Below are positions 1 through 8,626 of a stretch of DNA of 64,000 bases, piece after piece. The notes below the pieces were generated by a model, which saw nothing but the letters and a program-made list of their open reading frames with translations, did no database searches and was not told where the DNA came from. Made by a program: the position numbers and the translations under genes. Source of the stretch: Rhizobium sp. 2MFCol3.1 (GTDB lineage: Bacteria; Pseudomonadota; Alphaproteobacteria; Rhizobiales; Rhizobiaceae); NCBI RefSeq assembly GCF_000377565.1, contig NZ_KB898364.1, positions 145,308 to 209,307 on the forward strand, given 5' to 3'. How positions within the stretch are numbered: position 1 is the stretch's first letter; every line of letters starts with the position of its first letter.

Positions 1-35
1 CTGGACCGCCGCCGCCGCGAGGTCTCCGGCGAGAT

Positions 36-1490
36 TTAAGTGAGCAGACTATCCAGCCAGCGCTTATCGAGATGCGTTTCGAGTTCGGCGGCAACCTCGT
101 CGAGCGCCTGCTCGACGCCGGCGCGATAGTCGCGGCTCTGGCCTGTCAGGCCGAAGCTTGCGAGCAGCCGGGACCGATAGCCATCGCTGGCAAACAGCCC
201 GTGCAGATAGGTCCCGACGATCTGCCCATCGCCCGAGATCGCGCCATCAGGCTTGCCATCGACGATCGCGAAGGGCCGCACGCGGCCGGCGCCTTCGGTA
301 ATCCCGAGATGAATCTGGTAGCCTGAGAGCGCCTCACCATTCTCCGCCGAAACCGCCACGCTGTTGCGCACCGTCTTCTCCGCGTCCATGACGGTCTCGA
401 CGTCGAGCAAGCCGAGCCCCTCGATCTCGCGCACGCTCCCTTCGATGCCCAACGGATCACGCACCATGCGACCGAGCATCTGGTAGCCGCCACAGATTCC
501 GATGATCCGTCCGCCGCGCCTGATATGCGCGGCGAGATCGTTATCCCAGCCTTGAGCCCTGAAATCCGCAAGATCGGAAATGGTCGATTTCGACCCCGGA
601 AGGATGATCAGCTGCGCATCGACAGGCAACTGTTCGCCGGCGCGAACGAAAACAAGCTCCACATCCGGCTCCGCCAGCAGCGGATCGAGATCGTCGAAGT
701 TGGCGATCCGCGGCAACACGGGAACCGCGATCTTCAGCGCCCCGGCCTGCCCCCGCGCCAGCCGCTCCAGCGCCACCGAATCCTCGGCCGGCAGCCGCGC
801 GGCGGCCTTCAGCCAAGGCACGACGCCGAAACAAGGCCAGCCGGTGAAACGCCCGACAGCAGCAATCCCGTCGTCGAACAGCGACACGTCGCCGCGAAAC
901 TTGTTGATGATATAGCCCGAGATCATCGCCCGATCCTCGTCGGACAGGATCGTGTGCGTCCCGACCAGCGAAGCGATCACCCCGCCGCGATCGATATCAC
1001 CGACGAGAACCACGGGCACGCCGGCCCTCGTCGCAAAGCCCATATTGGCGATATCGCCCGGCCGCAGGTTGATTTCAGCCGGCGACCCCGCCCCCTCGAC
1101 GATCACGAGATCGGCGCCGCGCGAGATCGTCTGAAAGCTCTCGGTGACATAGTCGAGCAACTGCGGCTTGAGACGCTGGTAGTCGCGGCCCTTGGCCTGC
1201 CCCCAGACCTTGCCCTGCACGATGATCTGGCTGCCGACATCCGATTGCGGCTTGAGCAACACCGGGTTCATGTGCACGGAAGACGGCACGCGCGCGGCCA
1301 TCGACTGCAGCCACTGCGCCCGCCCGATCTCGCCGCCATCATCGGCGACGGCTGCGTTGTTCGACATATTCTGTGGTTTGAACGGGCGCACCGAGATGCC
1401 GCGATTGGCCGCCAGCCGGCAAAGGCCGGCAACGAGCACCGTCTTGCCGACATCCGAGCCGGTTCCTTGCAGCATGATGGCTTGGGTCAT
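36..1490 (-). CDS. cobQ: Cobyric acid synthase CobQ
   Basis: Cytoplasmic amidotransferase of the late adenosylcobalamin pathway. It amidates the corrin side chains to give cobyric acid, using glutamine and ATP. The N-terminus carries the dethiobiotin-synthetase-like P-loop GTGSDVGKT right after MTQAIMLQ. The C-terminal type I glutaminase domain has the IGICGGYQMLG nucleophile elbow with its cysteine, and YLHGLF near the end as the histidine region. The Met at 1490 was chosen because the family begins just before the P-loop; the frame is open 22 codons further upstream without homology. Length (~484 aa) is normal for CobQ. No other cobalamin gene is visible; the operon may continue to the left of the window. 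Confidence 0.95.
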   Translation of the reverse strand: MTQAIMLQGTGSDVGKTVLVAGLCRLAANRGISVRPFKPQNMSNNAAVADDGGEIGRAQWLQSMAARVPSSVHMNPVLLKPQSDVGSQIIVQGKVWGQAKGRDYQRLKPQLLDYVTESFQTISRGADLVIVEGAGSPAEINLRPGDIANMGFATRAGVPVVLVGDIDRGGVIASLVGTHTILSDEDRAMISGYIINKFRGDVSLFDDGIAAVGRFTGWPCFGVVPWLKAAARLPAEDSVALERLARGQAGALKIAVPVLPRIANFDDLDPLLAEPDVELVFVRAGEQLPVDAQLIILPGSKSTISDLADFRAQGWDNDLAAHIRRGGRIIGICGGYQMLGRMVRDPLGIEGSVREIEGLGLLDVETVMDAEKTVRNSVAVSAENGEALSGYQIHLGITEGAGRVRPFAIVDGKPDGAISGDGQIVGTYLHGLFASDGYRSRLLASFGLTGQSRDYRAGVEQALDEVAAELETHLDKRWLDSLLT

Positions 1491-1585
1491 TGGCGGCGGC
1501 GTCTCCACAAAACTGAAGACGGCGTACAACGGCGTTTCAGCCTCGGTCAATCGCAACGGCTCAATCGCAGCCGCTTTAAATGCGA

Positions 1586-1615
1586 AAGCCGCGCAGACCT
1601 AAGGTCGCGCGGCTT
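1586..1615. other. Strong hairpin in the cobQ leader
   Basis: A perfect 9-bp outer stem (AAGCCGCGC / GCGCGGCTT) encloses a GACC/GGTC stem with one bulged A and a TAA loop. On the minus strand it is followed by TTTCGCATTT, so it could act as a terminator or attenuator about 95 nt upstream of the cobQ start. I found no cobalamin-riboswitch core near it. The rest of 1491-1937 holds no gene I can support. Confidence 0.4.
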
Positions 1616-1937
1616 GCCGAAATACGCTGGCGCTTTGCCCATACACGGCCAAGCTCACGTTCCCCGGGACGCAATACCTGATCCGGAGAAGCAGCGGTTG
1701 TCCCCCGCCACGCAGCTATTCTTAGCGCCACATTGTTACCGGATGGTTAGTGAGCACTTAACCAAATATGAATTCGCGCCCTTTTGACGATTTTGTTTCG
1801 GCAACGATATGAGCGGGTTGAGACAGGCTGCCGCACGGGCGACAGGTTTCCGCAAGCCAGCGCGTTGCATATAAGTCGCCAAAGACGACTCGCCGCTTGC
1901 AGCGACGAACGAAATACAGACGACATGGAGAATGACG

Positions 1938-2285
1938 ATGACCTCAGCCCCGTTTCCCGATTCCGAGACGATCGCCGCCAAGTTTTCCGCGCTGGGCGAA
2001 CAGGACAAGTCCTATCTCGGGCTGATCATGGAAAATCCGGCGCAGGACGACAGCCTGCTCGATGGCATCCACCGTCACCTCGACAATGCGTCGCGCGCAC
2101 CGTTCCTGAACACGCTGAAGCTCGAGGCATTGGGGAAATGGGTTGGAGACGCAGCACCGCCGCGTCTCCAGATTCGTTTGATGGAAGCGTCCAAGTCCAG
2201 CCAGCATCCCGCCTATGCCGCCTTCCGCAAGGGCCTGACGGCATCGGATGGGCTGGAAAAAGCCTATCCGCAGGCGAAAATCTGA
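1938..2285 (+). CDS. Conserved hypothetical protein (~115 aa)
   Basis: Small soluble protein that I do not recognise. It starts MTSAPFPDSETIAAKF, has an acidic helical N-terminal half (LIMENPAQDDSLLDGIHRHLD) and ends KAYPQAKI. The ATG at 1938 is preferred over the one at 1932 because GGAG at 1927-1930 then lies 7 nt upstream. It has no signal peptide or membrane segment. It stands alone, convergent with the entericidin-like gene only 6 bp downstream. Coding periodicity and the ribosome-binding site support a real gene; function unknown. Confidence 0.7.
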   Translation: MTSAPFPDSETIAAKFSALGEQDKSYLGLIMENPAQDDSLLDGIHRHLDNASRAPFLNTLKLEALGKWVGDAAPPRLQIRLMEASKSSQHPAYAAFRKGLTASDGLEKAYPQAKI

Positions 2286-2291
2286 GCCGGC

Positions 2292-2447
2292 TTACTTCTT
2301 GGCAGCGTGATTGACGCTACGGCCGGCATCCTGCGTGGCGTTGACGGCGTTCGCCGTATCGCGACCGACGCCACGGATGGTGTTGGCGCAAGAGGCCAGA
2401 GTGAACAGAAGCATGATGGCAGCACCAATCTTTACCGTGGTGGTCAT
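2292..2447 (-). CDS. Entericidin-like small lipoprotein
   Basis: A 51-residue ORF beginning MTTTVKIGAAIMLLFTLASC. It has a signal peptide with a consensus lipobox (LASC), so Cys20 should be lipidated. The mature part ANTIRGVGRDTANAVNATQD, ending in a short basic tail (HAAKK), is the typical entericidin A/B pattern (small amphipathic outer-membrane lipoprotein with an NTxxGxGxD motif). AAGGGA lies about 10 nt before the ATG. Entericidins are tied to envelope or stationary-phase stress in other bacteria; the role here is inferred from family only. Confidence 0.85.
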   Translation of the reverse strand: MTTTVKIGAAIMLLFTLASCANTIRGVGRDTANAVNATQDAGRSVNHAAKK

Positions 2448-2600
2448 AGTCGGAAATCCCTTGTTAAAAACCGCTCTCCGCAGCCAGTCGCACGACTGCT
2501 GCGCGCTGATAACGCACTGAACCCAAAAAGGTTTCAGCCAGACTTCTCTTTTTTAAATGAACGATATTAGCCGGGCATCGGTCACATGCCTGGTCGGCCG

Positions 2601-3503
2601 TCAGGCGGCGATCGCCTTGGCCTTTTCGCTGAACGCCAGCCGAATGCTTTCGGCCACCGTCTTCATCGGCGCCGTCATCTGTGAGACGGTCAAGAGACGG
2701 ATATCGAACGAGCCGAGCTCGGGCAGCCCGTCCTGCGCGCCGAGGATTTCCATATCCTCTCCGACATAGGAGCGCGGTAGCGGCGCGATGGCGAGATCAG
2801 AGACCACGGCGGCGCGCTGCGCCATCGTGTGACCGCTCAGAAACGCCACGCGGAAATCCCGTTTCATCCGCTCAAGCTGCGCAAGCGCTTCCAGCCGCCA
2901 GATGCATCCCTCTTCCCAGATGGAGATCGGCAGCGGCTCGCGGCGATGCGCGGTGCCGCACTTGGCGCCGGCCCAGACCAGCCGCTCGCGATAGACGATC
3001 TCACCATCGGTCGGCAGCGGACGCGTGGCGCAGTTGATCAGCGCCAGATCGAGCCTCTGCTCCTCCATGCGCTTGCGAAGCCCCAGGCTCATATCGATGG
3101 TCACATCGACCATGATGCCGGGAAAGTTCTCGGCGAAGTTCTTCAGGATGCCGGGCAGGATGCGCTCGCCGATATCCTCGGGCGCCCCAAGCCGCACGAC
3201 GCCGCTGAGCTCCGGCATGATGAAGCGCGACACGGCCTCATTGGAAAGAGCGAGCATGTTGCGCGCATAGGAGAGAAGCACCTCGCCATGCTGCGTCAGC
3301 GACACCGAGCGCGCGTCGCGCAAAAACAGCGTCGCGCCGAGCTGCTCTTCGAGTTTCTTGATCTGCATGGACACAGCCGAAGGCGTTCGGAACACGGCTT
3401 CGGCGGCCGTTGAAAAATTGCCGGTCTCGGCGATCGCCACGAAGGTGCGCAGCACATCGTTGTCGAGGAGCGGAATGGGACGGCGAAGCGGAGCTGTCAT
3501 CAT
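2601..3503 (-). CDS. LysR-family regulator, LsrB/VtlR type
   Basis: Transcriptional regulator with an N-terminal LysR winged helix (PLLDNDVLRTFVAIAETGNF, then STAAEAVFRTPSAVSMQIKK; residues ~10-70 of the predicted start) and a periplasmic-binding-like effector domain with GAPEDIGERILPGIL and WEEGCIWRLEAL. This exact style of N-terminus is that of rhizobial LsrB / Brucella-Agrobacterium VtlR, which control sRNAs, envelope genes and small DUF1127 proteins. The start is placed at one of two adjacent Met codons (3503 or 3500) because the upstream residues do not belong to the family. It is divergent from the DUF1127-like gene at 3615, a typical partner. Family assignment is firm; orthology to LsrB is inferred. 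Confidence 0.88.
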   Translation of the reverse strand: MMTAPLRRPIPLLDNDVLRTFVAIAETGNFSTAAEAVFRTPSAVSMQIKKLEEQLGATLFLRDARSVSLTQHGEVLLSYARNMLALSNEAVSRFIMPELSGVVRLGAPEDIGERILPGILKNFAENFPGIMVDVTIDMSLGLRKRMEEQRLDLALINCATRPLPTDGEIVYRERLVWAGAKCGTAHRREPLPISIWEEGCIWRLEALAQLERMKRDFRVAFLSGHTMAQRAAVVSDLAIAPLPRSYVGEDMEILGAQDGLPELGSFDIRLLTVSQMTAPMKTVAESIRLAFSEKAKAIAA

Positions 3504-3614
3504 CTCATCTTTCAATTTTCTTGATACATAACACAATATCATTTTGTTTGATTGAAAGTCAACGGAGGTTCAATCTGGTTGGCATCGGATCACTTCGATG
3601 AAGGAGACAAACCG

Positions 3615-3854
3615 ATGACCACTCGAACCCTGATAGACAGCCTGCGCGACTTCATCGCTCGCCGCCGCGTTCTGGCGATGCGACGCACCGCCATCGAACA
3701 GATCGCCCGCCAGCCCGGCCATCTTGCCGCCGACGTGAACGTGCCGCGCCGGTATGCGCCAGCGGGCATCACCGTCGTGATCGTCAGCGCCATGTGGACG
3801 GAAAAAACTCTTGATTCCGGAAATGGAAGTTATGTTGATTCCTCGCTTTGCTAA
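3615..3854 (+). CDS. DUF1127-like small protein with probably altered C-terminus
   Basis: Short basic protein starting MTTRTLIDSLRDFIARRRV with AMRRTAIEQIARQPGHLAAD, resembling the arginine-rich helix pair of DUF1127 proteins. AAGGAG precedes the ATG. The natural protein probably ends or should diverge near YAPAG. The last ~28 residues (from about 3771) look non-homologous and run into the proposed left end of the Tn7-like element, so the transposon may have replaced the original 3' end. DUF1127 proteins are small regulators, often controlled by VtlR-type LysR proteins, which fits the divergent neighbour. Confidence 0.6.
   Translation: MTTRTLIDSLRDFIARRRVLAMRRTAIEQIARQPGHLAADVNVPRRYAPAGITVVIVSAMWTEKTLDSGNGSYVDSSLC
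3793..3842 (+). repeat. Putative transposon left end with two repeats
   Basis: Begins TGTGGACGGAAAAAACTC. TTGATTCC occurs at 3811-3818 and again at 3835-3842, a spacing like that of multiple TnsB-binding sites in Tn7 ends. It sits directly after the stop of the terminal tniQ gene, where an end is expected. Similarity to the other end was not established. Confidence 0.4.
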
Positions 3855-5590
3855 ACGTAACGAACGCCTAGTTTAAACGCAGCCAAGTACGCTTCGGCAT
3901 CCTCTCTTTTATAGATACGAACCTCAGGCGTCATTCGAGATATTCCAGATTTATCAATGTCTTCCATTAGGATATTTGGATACTGGTTCATCCCCATTAC
4001 AAGCAGGTGGGAGCTTATGTCTTGAAACGTCATGTAGCGTAGCTGCAGTTCCCAGATCATTCCTAAAGTCAGTTTTCCAGGAGGGATTAAGCCCGTGCCG
4101 CGCAAAATCGCCCGCGATGTTCGGCACATTCGTAGATAGAACATCACATCATCGAGGTGTATCTGGGTGTCTGGGCTGAGAGCTGACTCGTGATACTGAC
4201 AAATCTCCCGCACCTGATCGATTTCTTTTGTGAAAATACATTTCGAGAACCGAGTACTGCTACCCTTTGAAGTCTGCAGAGCTACTTTTAGTTCCCCCTT
4301 CAGGATGGCCTGATAAACAGACGCCCATGGATGCCTCGATGGCCGGCATGAGTGCACCAGTTCGAAAACAGGCAACCCTTGGGCTTTTTTTGTTTCGCTC
4401 GATCTAAAGGATTCGAGATCGAGAGCCGGGGCATTCGGCGACGCTCCCAGCAGCGACCCAAGCGATGCATCTGGGCACTGTATTGACCCAACCTTGTACA
4501 AATTCAGGACTTCGCAGCGGGGTAGACCCAAGGATTTAGCTTGGGATTTCACTGTCTTTGGAAAGAAGATGGGGGGGTCTTCAGCTTGGCTTGTCGTCGA
4601 CGTCGGGTGACGGAAACGCAGTCGTTGCCCTTTTCCGAAAACGACATTCAATTCCTTTCGGATGAACCACTTGAGGTCTTGCAACTGTAGAGGAATGCTC
4701 GCGACCAACGGATGGGTCTTCTGGCGAGTGGAGCTGGCAATTTTGCTGTCTTCTATAGATATCGCCATCTCAATAAACCCATTCGGCCAGTGAAGGACAC
4801 TACGGGCAGCCTTCAGCAGTACAGCGGGCGGGATGGTGTAGTCATTCACCCTCTTGTCTTTCCGGCCCGTCATCTGGAGATTCAACAATTTTGCTGACTC
4901 CACGATCAGCGTAAATATTTCTCCCCGAGAGAATCTCCTCAGGCTCTCCCCGATGTTCCACCGCCTCGAGCGATCCGCGCATGGATCAATCAGCGTGAGA
5001 AAGAAATCGAGCGCCGTACCGTCGATGATATCGACCATCGGTGATTTCAGTTCCCGCAAGTCCGCGCCGCATTTAGTGCACGTAAAGAACGCCGCTGTTT
5101 GCCCGAACAGAAGGCGACGTCCGCAGTCGCAGCGATCTATAAGCTCCTCACGTTTTTCCGGATCAAATGAAAAGCAACGAAGCCCCCAGAGGGCCTTTTG
5201 ATATCCATGCAGCTTCAAATGTGTCGGTGATACTTTTCGCGCTCCGCCCAAATTGAAAGACGTAATTTTCGCGCCAAAAAAATTTATCAGCCCTGGACGC
5301 ATTCCGTAAAGGATCGCTTCGATACGTTCGGGTTCCAAACCCAGCATCGTCGCTATCGCCACCGGGTCGATAGGGCGTTTTGTCAACGCGCTGTGAGACC
5401 ACTGTTTGTCACTGGAGCAACCCAACATCAAATTGACGGCTCGCATATCGGGGAAGCCATTTTCGCACGTTGCTCTCATGAGCAAATCCGGGACGCCCTC
5501 GTCCTGTCGAGGGTCTATGGGGAATGCGTACTGCGGTCTCTCGGACTGTTGTAGAACCAATATGTAGGGTCGGGCATGGAGTTTGGTCAC
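3851..5590 (-). CDS. tniQ: TniQ/TnsD-family target-selection protein (distal copy)
   Basis: Second TniQ-family protein of the element, ~579 aa. TniQ proteins recognise the target and recruit TnsC. The N-terminal part has the family layout of a proline-rich strand then NG (YAFPIDPRQDEGVPDLLMRA, CENGF), followed by a zinc-binding knuckle CDCG...CTKCG around residues 150-180. The remainder is a long, weakly conserved DNA-binding region. The GTG at 5590 was chosen because AAAGGAG lies 5 nt upstream; the frame is open to 5680. The gene ends about 58 bp inside the proposed left end, the position of a TnsD-like attachment-site binder. Base composition is more AT-rich than cobQ/lysR. Confidence 0.85.
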   Translation of the reverse strand: MTKLHARPYILVLQQSERPQYAFPIDPRQDEGVPDLLMRATCENGFPDMRAVNLMLGCSSDKQWSHSALTKRPIDPVAIATMLGLEPERIEAILYGMRPGLINFFGAKITSFNLGGARKVSPTHLKLHGYQKALWGLRCFSFDPEKREELIDRCDCGRRLLFGQTAAFFTCTKCGADLRELKSPMVDIIDGTALDFFLTLIDPCADRSRRWNIGESLRRFSRGEIFTLIVESAKLLNLQMTGRKDKRVNDYTIPPAVLLKAARSVLHWPNGFIEMAISIEDSKIASSTRQKTHPLVASIPLQLQDLKWFIRKELNVVFGKGQRLRFRHPTSTTSQAEDPPIFFPKTVKSQAKSLGLPRCEVLNLYKVGSIQCPDASLGSLLGASPNAPALDLESFRSSETKKAQGLPVFELVHSCRPSRHPWASVYQAILKGELKVALQTSKGSSTRFSKCIFTKEIDQVREICQYHESALSPDTQIHLDDVMFYLRMCRTSRAILRGTGLIPPGKLTLGMIWELQLRYMTFQDISSHLLVMGMNQYPNILMEDIDKSGISRMTPEVRIYKREDAEAYLAAFKLGVRYV

Positions 5591-5805
5591 AGCGACTCCT
5601 TTGAAATGCGCGTTCTGCGCCCGGGAATTTTGAGATTTTGGTGCTCTCCGTTCGTGAAAGACACAATAATCGTCGAGCAAATTCGCTAATCTGCCTCAAG
5701 TGAAGAATACATCGGGAGACGGCACTCTAGCTTGAATGCTCGTAGACACTACGCCAGTCGCGTTTCATCGGTCTTTGCGCCTCAAGCCGCCGATGGATCA
5801 GTAAG

Positions 5806-7746
5806 CTAGAGGGAAAGTAGTCCGAGTTTAGACAGGGCTTCGTTTCGATCCCAAAAGGTCACATCACCAGATGTCACGCGCTTGACATCAACGTGCGTCA
5901 GCGTCCTATGTAGATTTTTGACCGGACCGCATCGGATTTTTGCAAGGGTTTGCAGCTCAAAGCCGAACGCCCACTTTTTTCGCAACTGTGCCAGCTTCCC
6001 CGCTGTAGAAATCCCCGTGATCAGCCCCGAGTTGACAATGTTGGCGGCGACAGACCGTGTCCGATCTATGATCATCGAGAGCTCGTTCTGGCTCATCGGA
6101 GCATTGAGGACGTCATCGCTGGTGGGCTGCGTCTTAATAAGAGAGCTCAGAAACGAAAAGTCTTTGACGACAAGTTCCGATATCAACCCACGCGCTGGTC
6201 TCTGTCCGCGCCAAACCCCAAGCCGGCCGTCCAAGATCGCGCGTAGTATTGTGGACCAACTAAACGTCAGCGACGGGTCCAAAGCAAAGCAACATGACAC
6301 AAGGCCGATGGCACCGCTTCTGGTCCCGGGGCGAATGGACTTCGAGATACCGCAAAGCAAATCTCTGTCGATGGCCGGTGTTATAAGACTTCCAAGATGA
6401 ACGATCGCAGGTGCCAATTCAGGTGCCAGACCGGTCTTGAGGAGCTCAAAAACCGCCGGAACCGGCACCCCTAAATCCTGCGAAAAACGTCTCACGGGTT
6501 CAATGTCTCTCAGGGCGGCGATGTAGGTATGCGCAGTCGCCGCACGAGGATCATCCACTACTGTCCCTCTGCTTCTAATCAGACTTAGAACTGCCTCCCT
6601 CGGGCGCTTCAGTCGACTTCCGTGTTCGACCGGGGACGCATCGGCGAAGTCCGGCGTGAACGATCTTGAACTTACGGCTTCAACGCGCCGAGCTTTGTCC
6701 AGAACAACCTTGATGCGCCTTCTGATCGTCTCTGGCACCGTCGGGTCAAACTGCAGCTTGCGGAGCGGTTTGCTTTTGAACCATCCGAGGTCCTTGCCCC
6801 CTGGTGGCGCTGCAGATACTACTTCCACCAGTTCTTCGAAGCCGTGCGGCCATTCGAGGAGGGCCCTTCCAGCTCTTTCGAGGTGTTGGGGTTCGATCAC
6901 GCCGCGACGATCAATGAGTTCGTTACGCTGGCAAGTTTGAGCAATGCGCACAACGAATTGAAAAAGGTTACTGTGGCTCTCGTCTGCCAACTCTGATGCC
7001 GGGGAAAGATAGGTTCTTCGTCCAGTAGCTTCGGGATCGAGAAGACGAGCGGCGAAATCCAAGGCCTTCTCGTCTTGAGGTTCGTAAATTTTAACCGCCA
7101 GGTCTCGAAGGTCCCCCATGCACTGGTCACACATCCATGGATCACAAGAGAGTTCCCATCCCAGTCGCGCACCGCATGGGCAGCGATCGGCTAGGTATTC
7201 TCGACTAATGGGGTCTATGGCGAGAGGCTTTAGTGACCAGATAGCTTTTAGCCCCTCACCCTTAGCTAACATCTGTGGGGCAATACGTCGGGCACTGGAG
7301 ATGTGACCGCGCCGAAGGGGATGACCGAAGAACATCACAAAATCCCGGCTTGCGTGGATCGGCAGTTTTTCCCTTGATAGTCTTTCGCGATCGTCAGGAT
7401 TAAGGCTGAGAATTTCCGCCAATTCCAAAATCTCACTTCGGCTCTCGCATGTAGCGAGCGCCGACAGCTTTCGAACGGACGTACATCCAGCAAGGTCCAG
7501 GATGACCGAAGGTCGGGGAAACGCATTCCATAAGCAAGCCCGATGAAGAGCCTCTCTTAGCCCCTCGCCGCATCCAACCTCTATCGGTAGTGCAAATCTT
7601 GAACTGCCACCTGTCGTGCGCCTTGACAGTTCGGTTGGCGGGTAACCTTCAGCCACGAGAACGTCCACCCCGCGCCTTCGCGCGTCCAGATACCTGGCGA
7701 TCTCTGGTAAACGGATTGACTGTGCAGAAGCCGTGCGGGATCGCAT
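5806..7746 (-). CDS. tniQ: TniQ/TnsD-family target-selection protein (proximal copy)
   Basis: First TniQ-family protein, up to 646 aa, immediately downstream of tnsC. It has the zinc motif CPCG...CDQCMGD (ADRCPCGARLGWEL region), a WNAFPRPSV segment equivalent to the NG motif, and a C-terminal part with several predicted helical repeats. The reading frame overlaps tnsC by about 98 bp if the first Met is used. A later GTG (the VDVLVAEGYPP or VAEGYPP region, ~7668-7680) would shorten the overlap, so the start is uncertain. Two unequal TniQ proteins in one element recall the TnsD/TnsE-like division between a fixed site and alternative targets; which copy does which cannot be told here. Confidence 0.86.
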   Translation of the reverse strand: MRSRTASAQSIRLPEIARYLDARRRGVDVLVAEGYPPTELSRRTTGGSSRFALPIEVGCGEGLREALHRACLWNAFPRPSVILDLAGCTSVRKLSALATCESRSEILELAEILSLNPDDRERLSREKLPIHASRDFVMFFGHPLRRGHISSARRIAPQMLAKGEGLKAIWSLKPLAIDPISREYLADRCPCGARLGWELSCDPWMCDQCMGDLRDLAVKIYEPQDEKALDFAARLLDPEATGRRTYLSPASELADESHSNLFQFVVRIAQTCQRNELIDRRGVIEPQHLERAGRALLEWPHGFEELVEVVSAAPPGGKDLGWFKSKPLRKLQFDPTVPETIRRRIKVVLDKARRVEAVSSRSFTPDFADASPVEHGSRLKRPREAVLSLIRSRGTVVDDPRAATAHTYIAALRDIEPVRRFSQDLGVPVPAVFELLKTGLAPELAPAIVHLGSLITPAIDRDLLCGISKSIRPGTRSGAIGLVSCCFALDPSLTFSWSTILRAILDGRLGVWRGQRPARGLISELVVKDFSFLSSLIKTQPTSDDVLNAPMSQNELSMIIDRTRSVAANIVNSGLITGISTAGKLAQLRKKWAFGFELQTLAKIRCGPVKNLHRTLTHVDVKRVTSGDVTFWDRNEALSKLGLLSL

Positions 7747-8605
7747 AGAGGTCGGTTGCGACCTCGAGATGTCTTACTTCTACACAGCTGGCTCCCTCAT
7801 CTCGCGCCAAATACGACGCGCGCTCGACAAGGCGCGAAATCCGCCCTGTCCAGCCCCCTGATGCCTCCGCAAGGCACGCGAGGGTATTACCTACCACGAA
7901 ATTGCTCCGGGTCTCGAACAGGCCATGCTCCTTTAACTTGATGCCCAATTGCGTGCAGTACTTGACCAGAACGGCTGCATCTTTTGGATTTTCTAGCTGC
8001 AGCTCATTCATCACCACGGGAAAGTCGATGCTGCAAATCTGCCCGTCGCTACCAATTCTAGCTTTCGCCTCTTCGGTTCCGACTACGGCGATCGGGCAGC
8101 CAAAGAGTTTTGCGAAACCTCTAAGATTATTGTGCGTCCTGCTCGCGTCTTTGTCGCTGGCGGTTCGCATTCTCAAATTGTTGGCCTCATCGAAAATAAT
8201 CAGCAGCATCGGGGATTTTACGATGAGATTTTCGATGCGCTCCAACATCTCATGCGGCTTACCTAAGGTCGGCAGCGGGTCGCCCAACCCTTTGAGGACC
8301 TGCGTCAAGAATGCACTTTGTGCAGATTCGCCGTTCAAGGTTATCAACGCGACTTTCGTCTCTTTTTGATTGTAATTGCCGCCAAGATACTTTTCGTGAA
8401 ACCAATTGATGATGGTTGTTTTCCCGGCATGGGACGGGGCGAAAATCGTCACGCATCCCGCCTCGGCATTAGAGGGACGATTGTCGTTCAGCGCTGCCAT
8501 GCGGCTATCTATCAAGCGGTTAAACGCCTGATGGGCCTCATCGATCTTTGGCAAGGGTATCCGCATATGGCGGAACTCCAAGGAAATGTCCGGTAGTGGT
8601 TTCAC
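7649..8605 (-). CDS. tnsC: TnsC/TniB-like AAA+ transposition regulator
   Basis: AAA+ ATPase that bridges target-bound TniQ and the TnsAB transposase. Walker A is APSHAGKTT at residues ~56-64 and Walker B is LLIIFDEANNL at ~134-144. A typical sensor region follows (FGCPIAVVGTEEAKAR), and then a helical lid (ASGGWTGRISRLVERA). Length 318 aa is intermediate between TniB and Tn7 TnsC. The start MKPLPDISLEF lies 21 bp after the tnsB stop, consistent with one operon running tnsA-tnsB-tnsC-tniQ-tniQ. Confidence 0.93.
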   Translation of the reverse strand: MKPLPDISLEFRHMRIPLPKIDEAHQAFNRLIDSRMAALNDNRPSNAEAGCVTIFAPSHAGKTTIINWFHEKYLGGNYNQKETKVALITLNGESAQSAFLTQVLKGLGDPLPTLGKPHEMLERIENLIVKSPMLLIIFDEANNLRMRTASDKDASRTHNNLRGFAKLFGCPIAVVGTEEAKARIGSDGQICSIDFPVVMNELQLENPKDAAVLVKYCTQLGIKLKEHGLFETRSNFVVGNTLACLAEASGGWTGRISRLVERASYLARDEGASCVEVRHLEVATDLYAIPHGFCTVNPFTRDRQVSGRAKARGGRSRG

Positions 8606-8626
8606 CTTATCCGCTCCTTCAATGGT

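Noticed and set aside
525..1787. Long plus-strand frame opposite cobQ
   Set aside because: Antisense shadow of a GC-rich gene; no ribosome-binding site and no recognisable motif.
1491..1937. Cobalamin riboswitch ahead of cobQ
   Set aside because: Could not find the conserved B12-box core on the minus strand.
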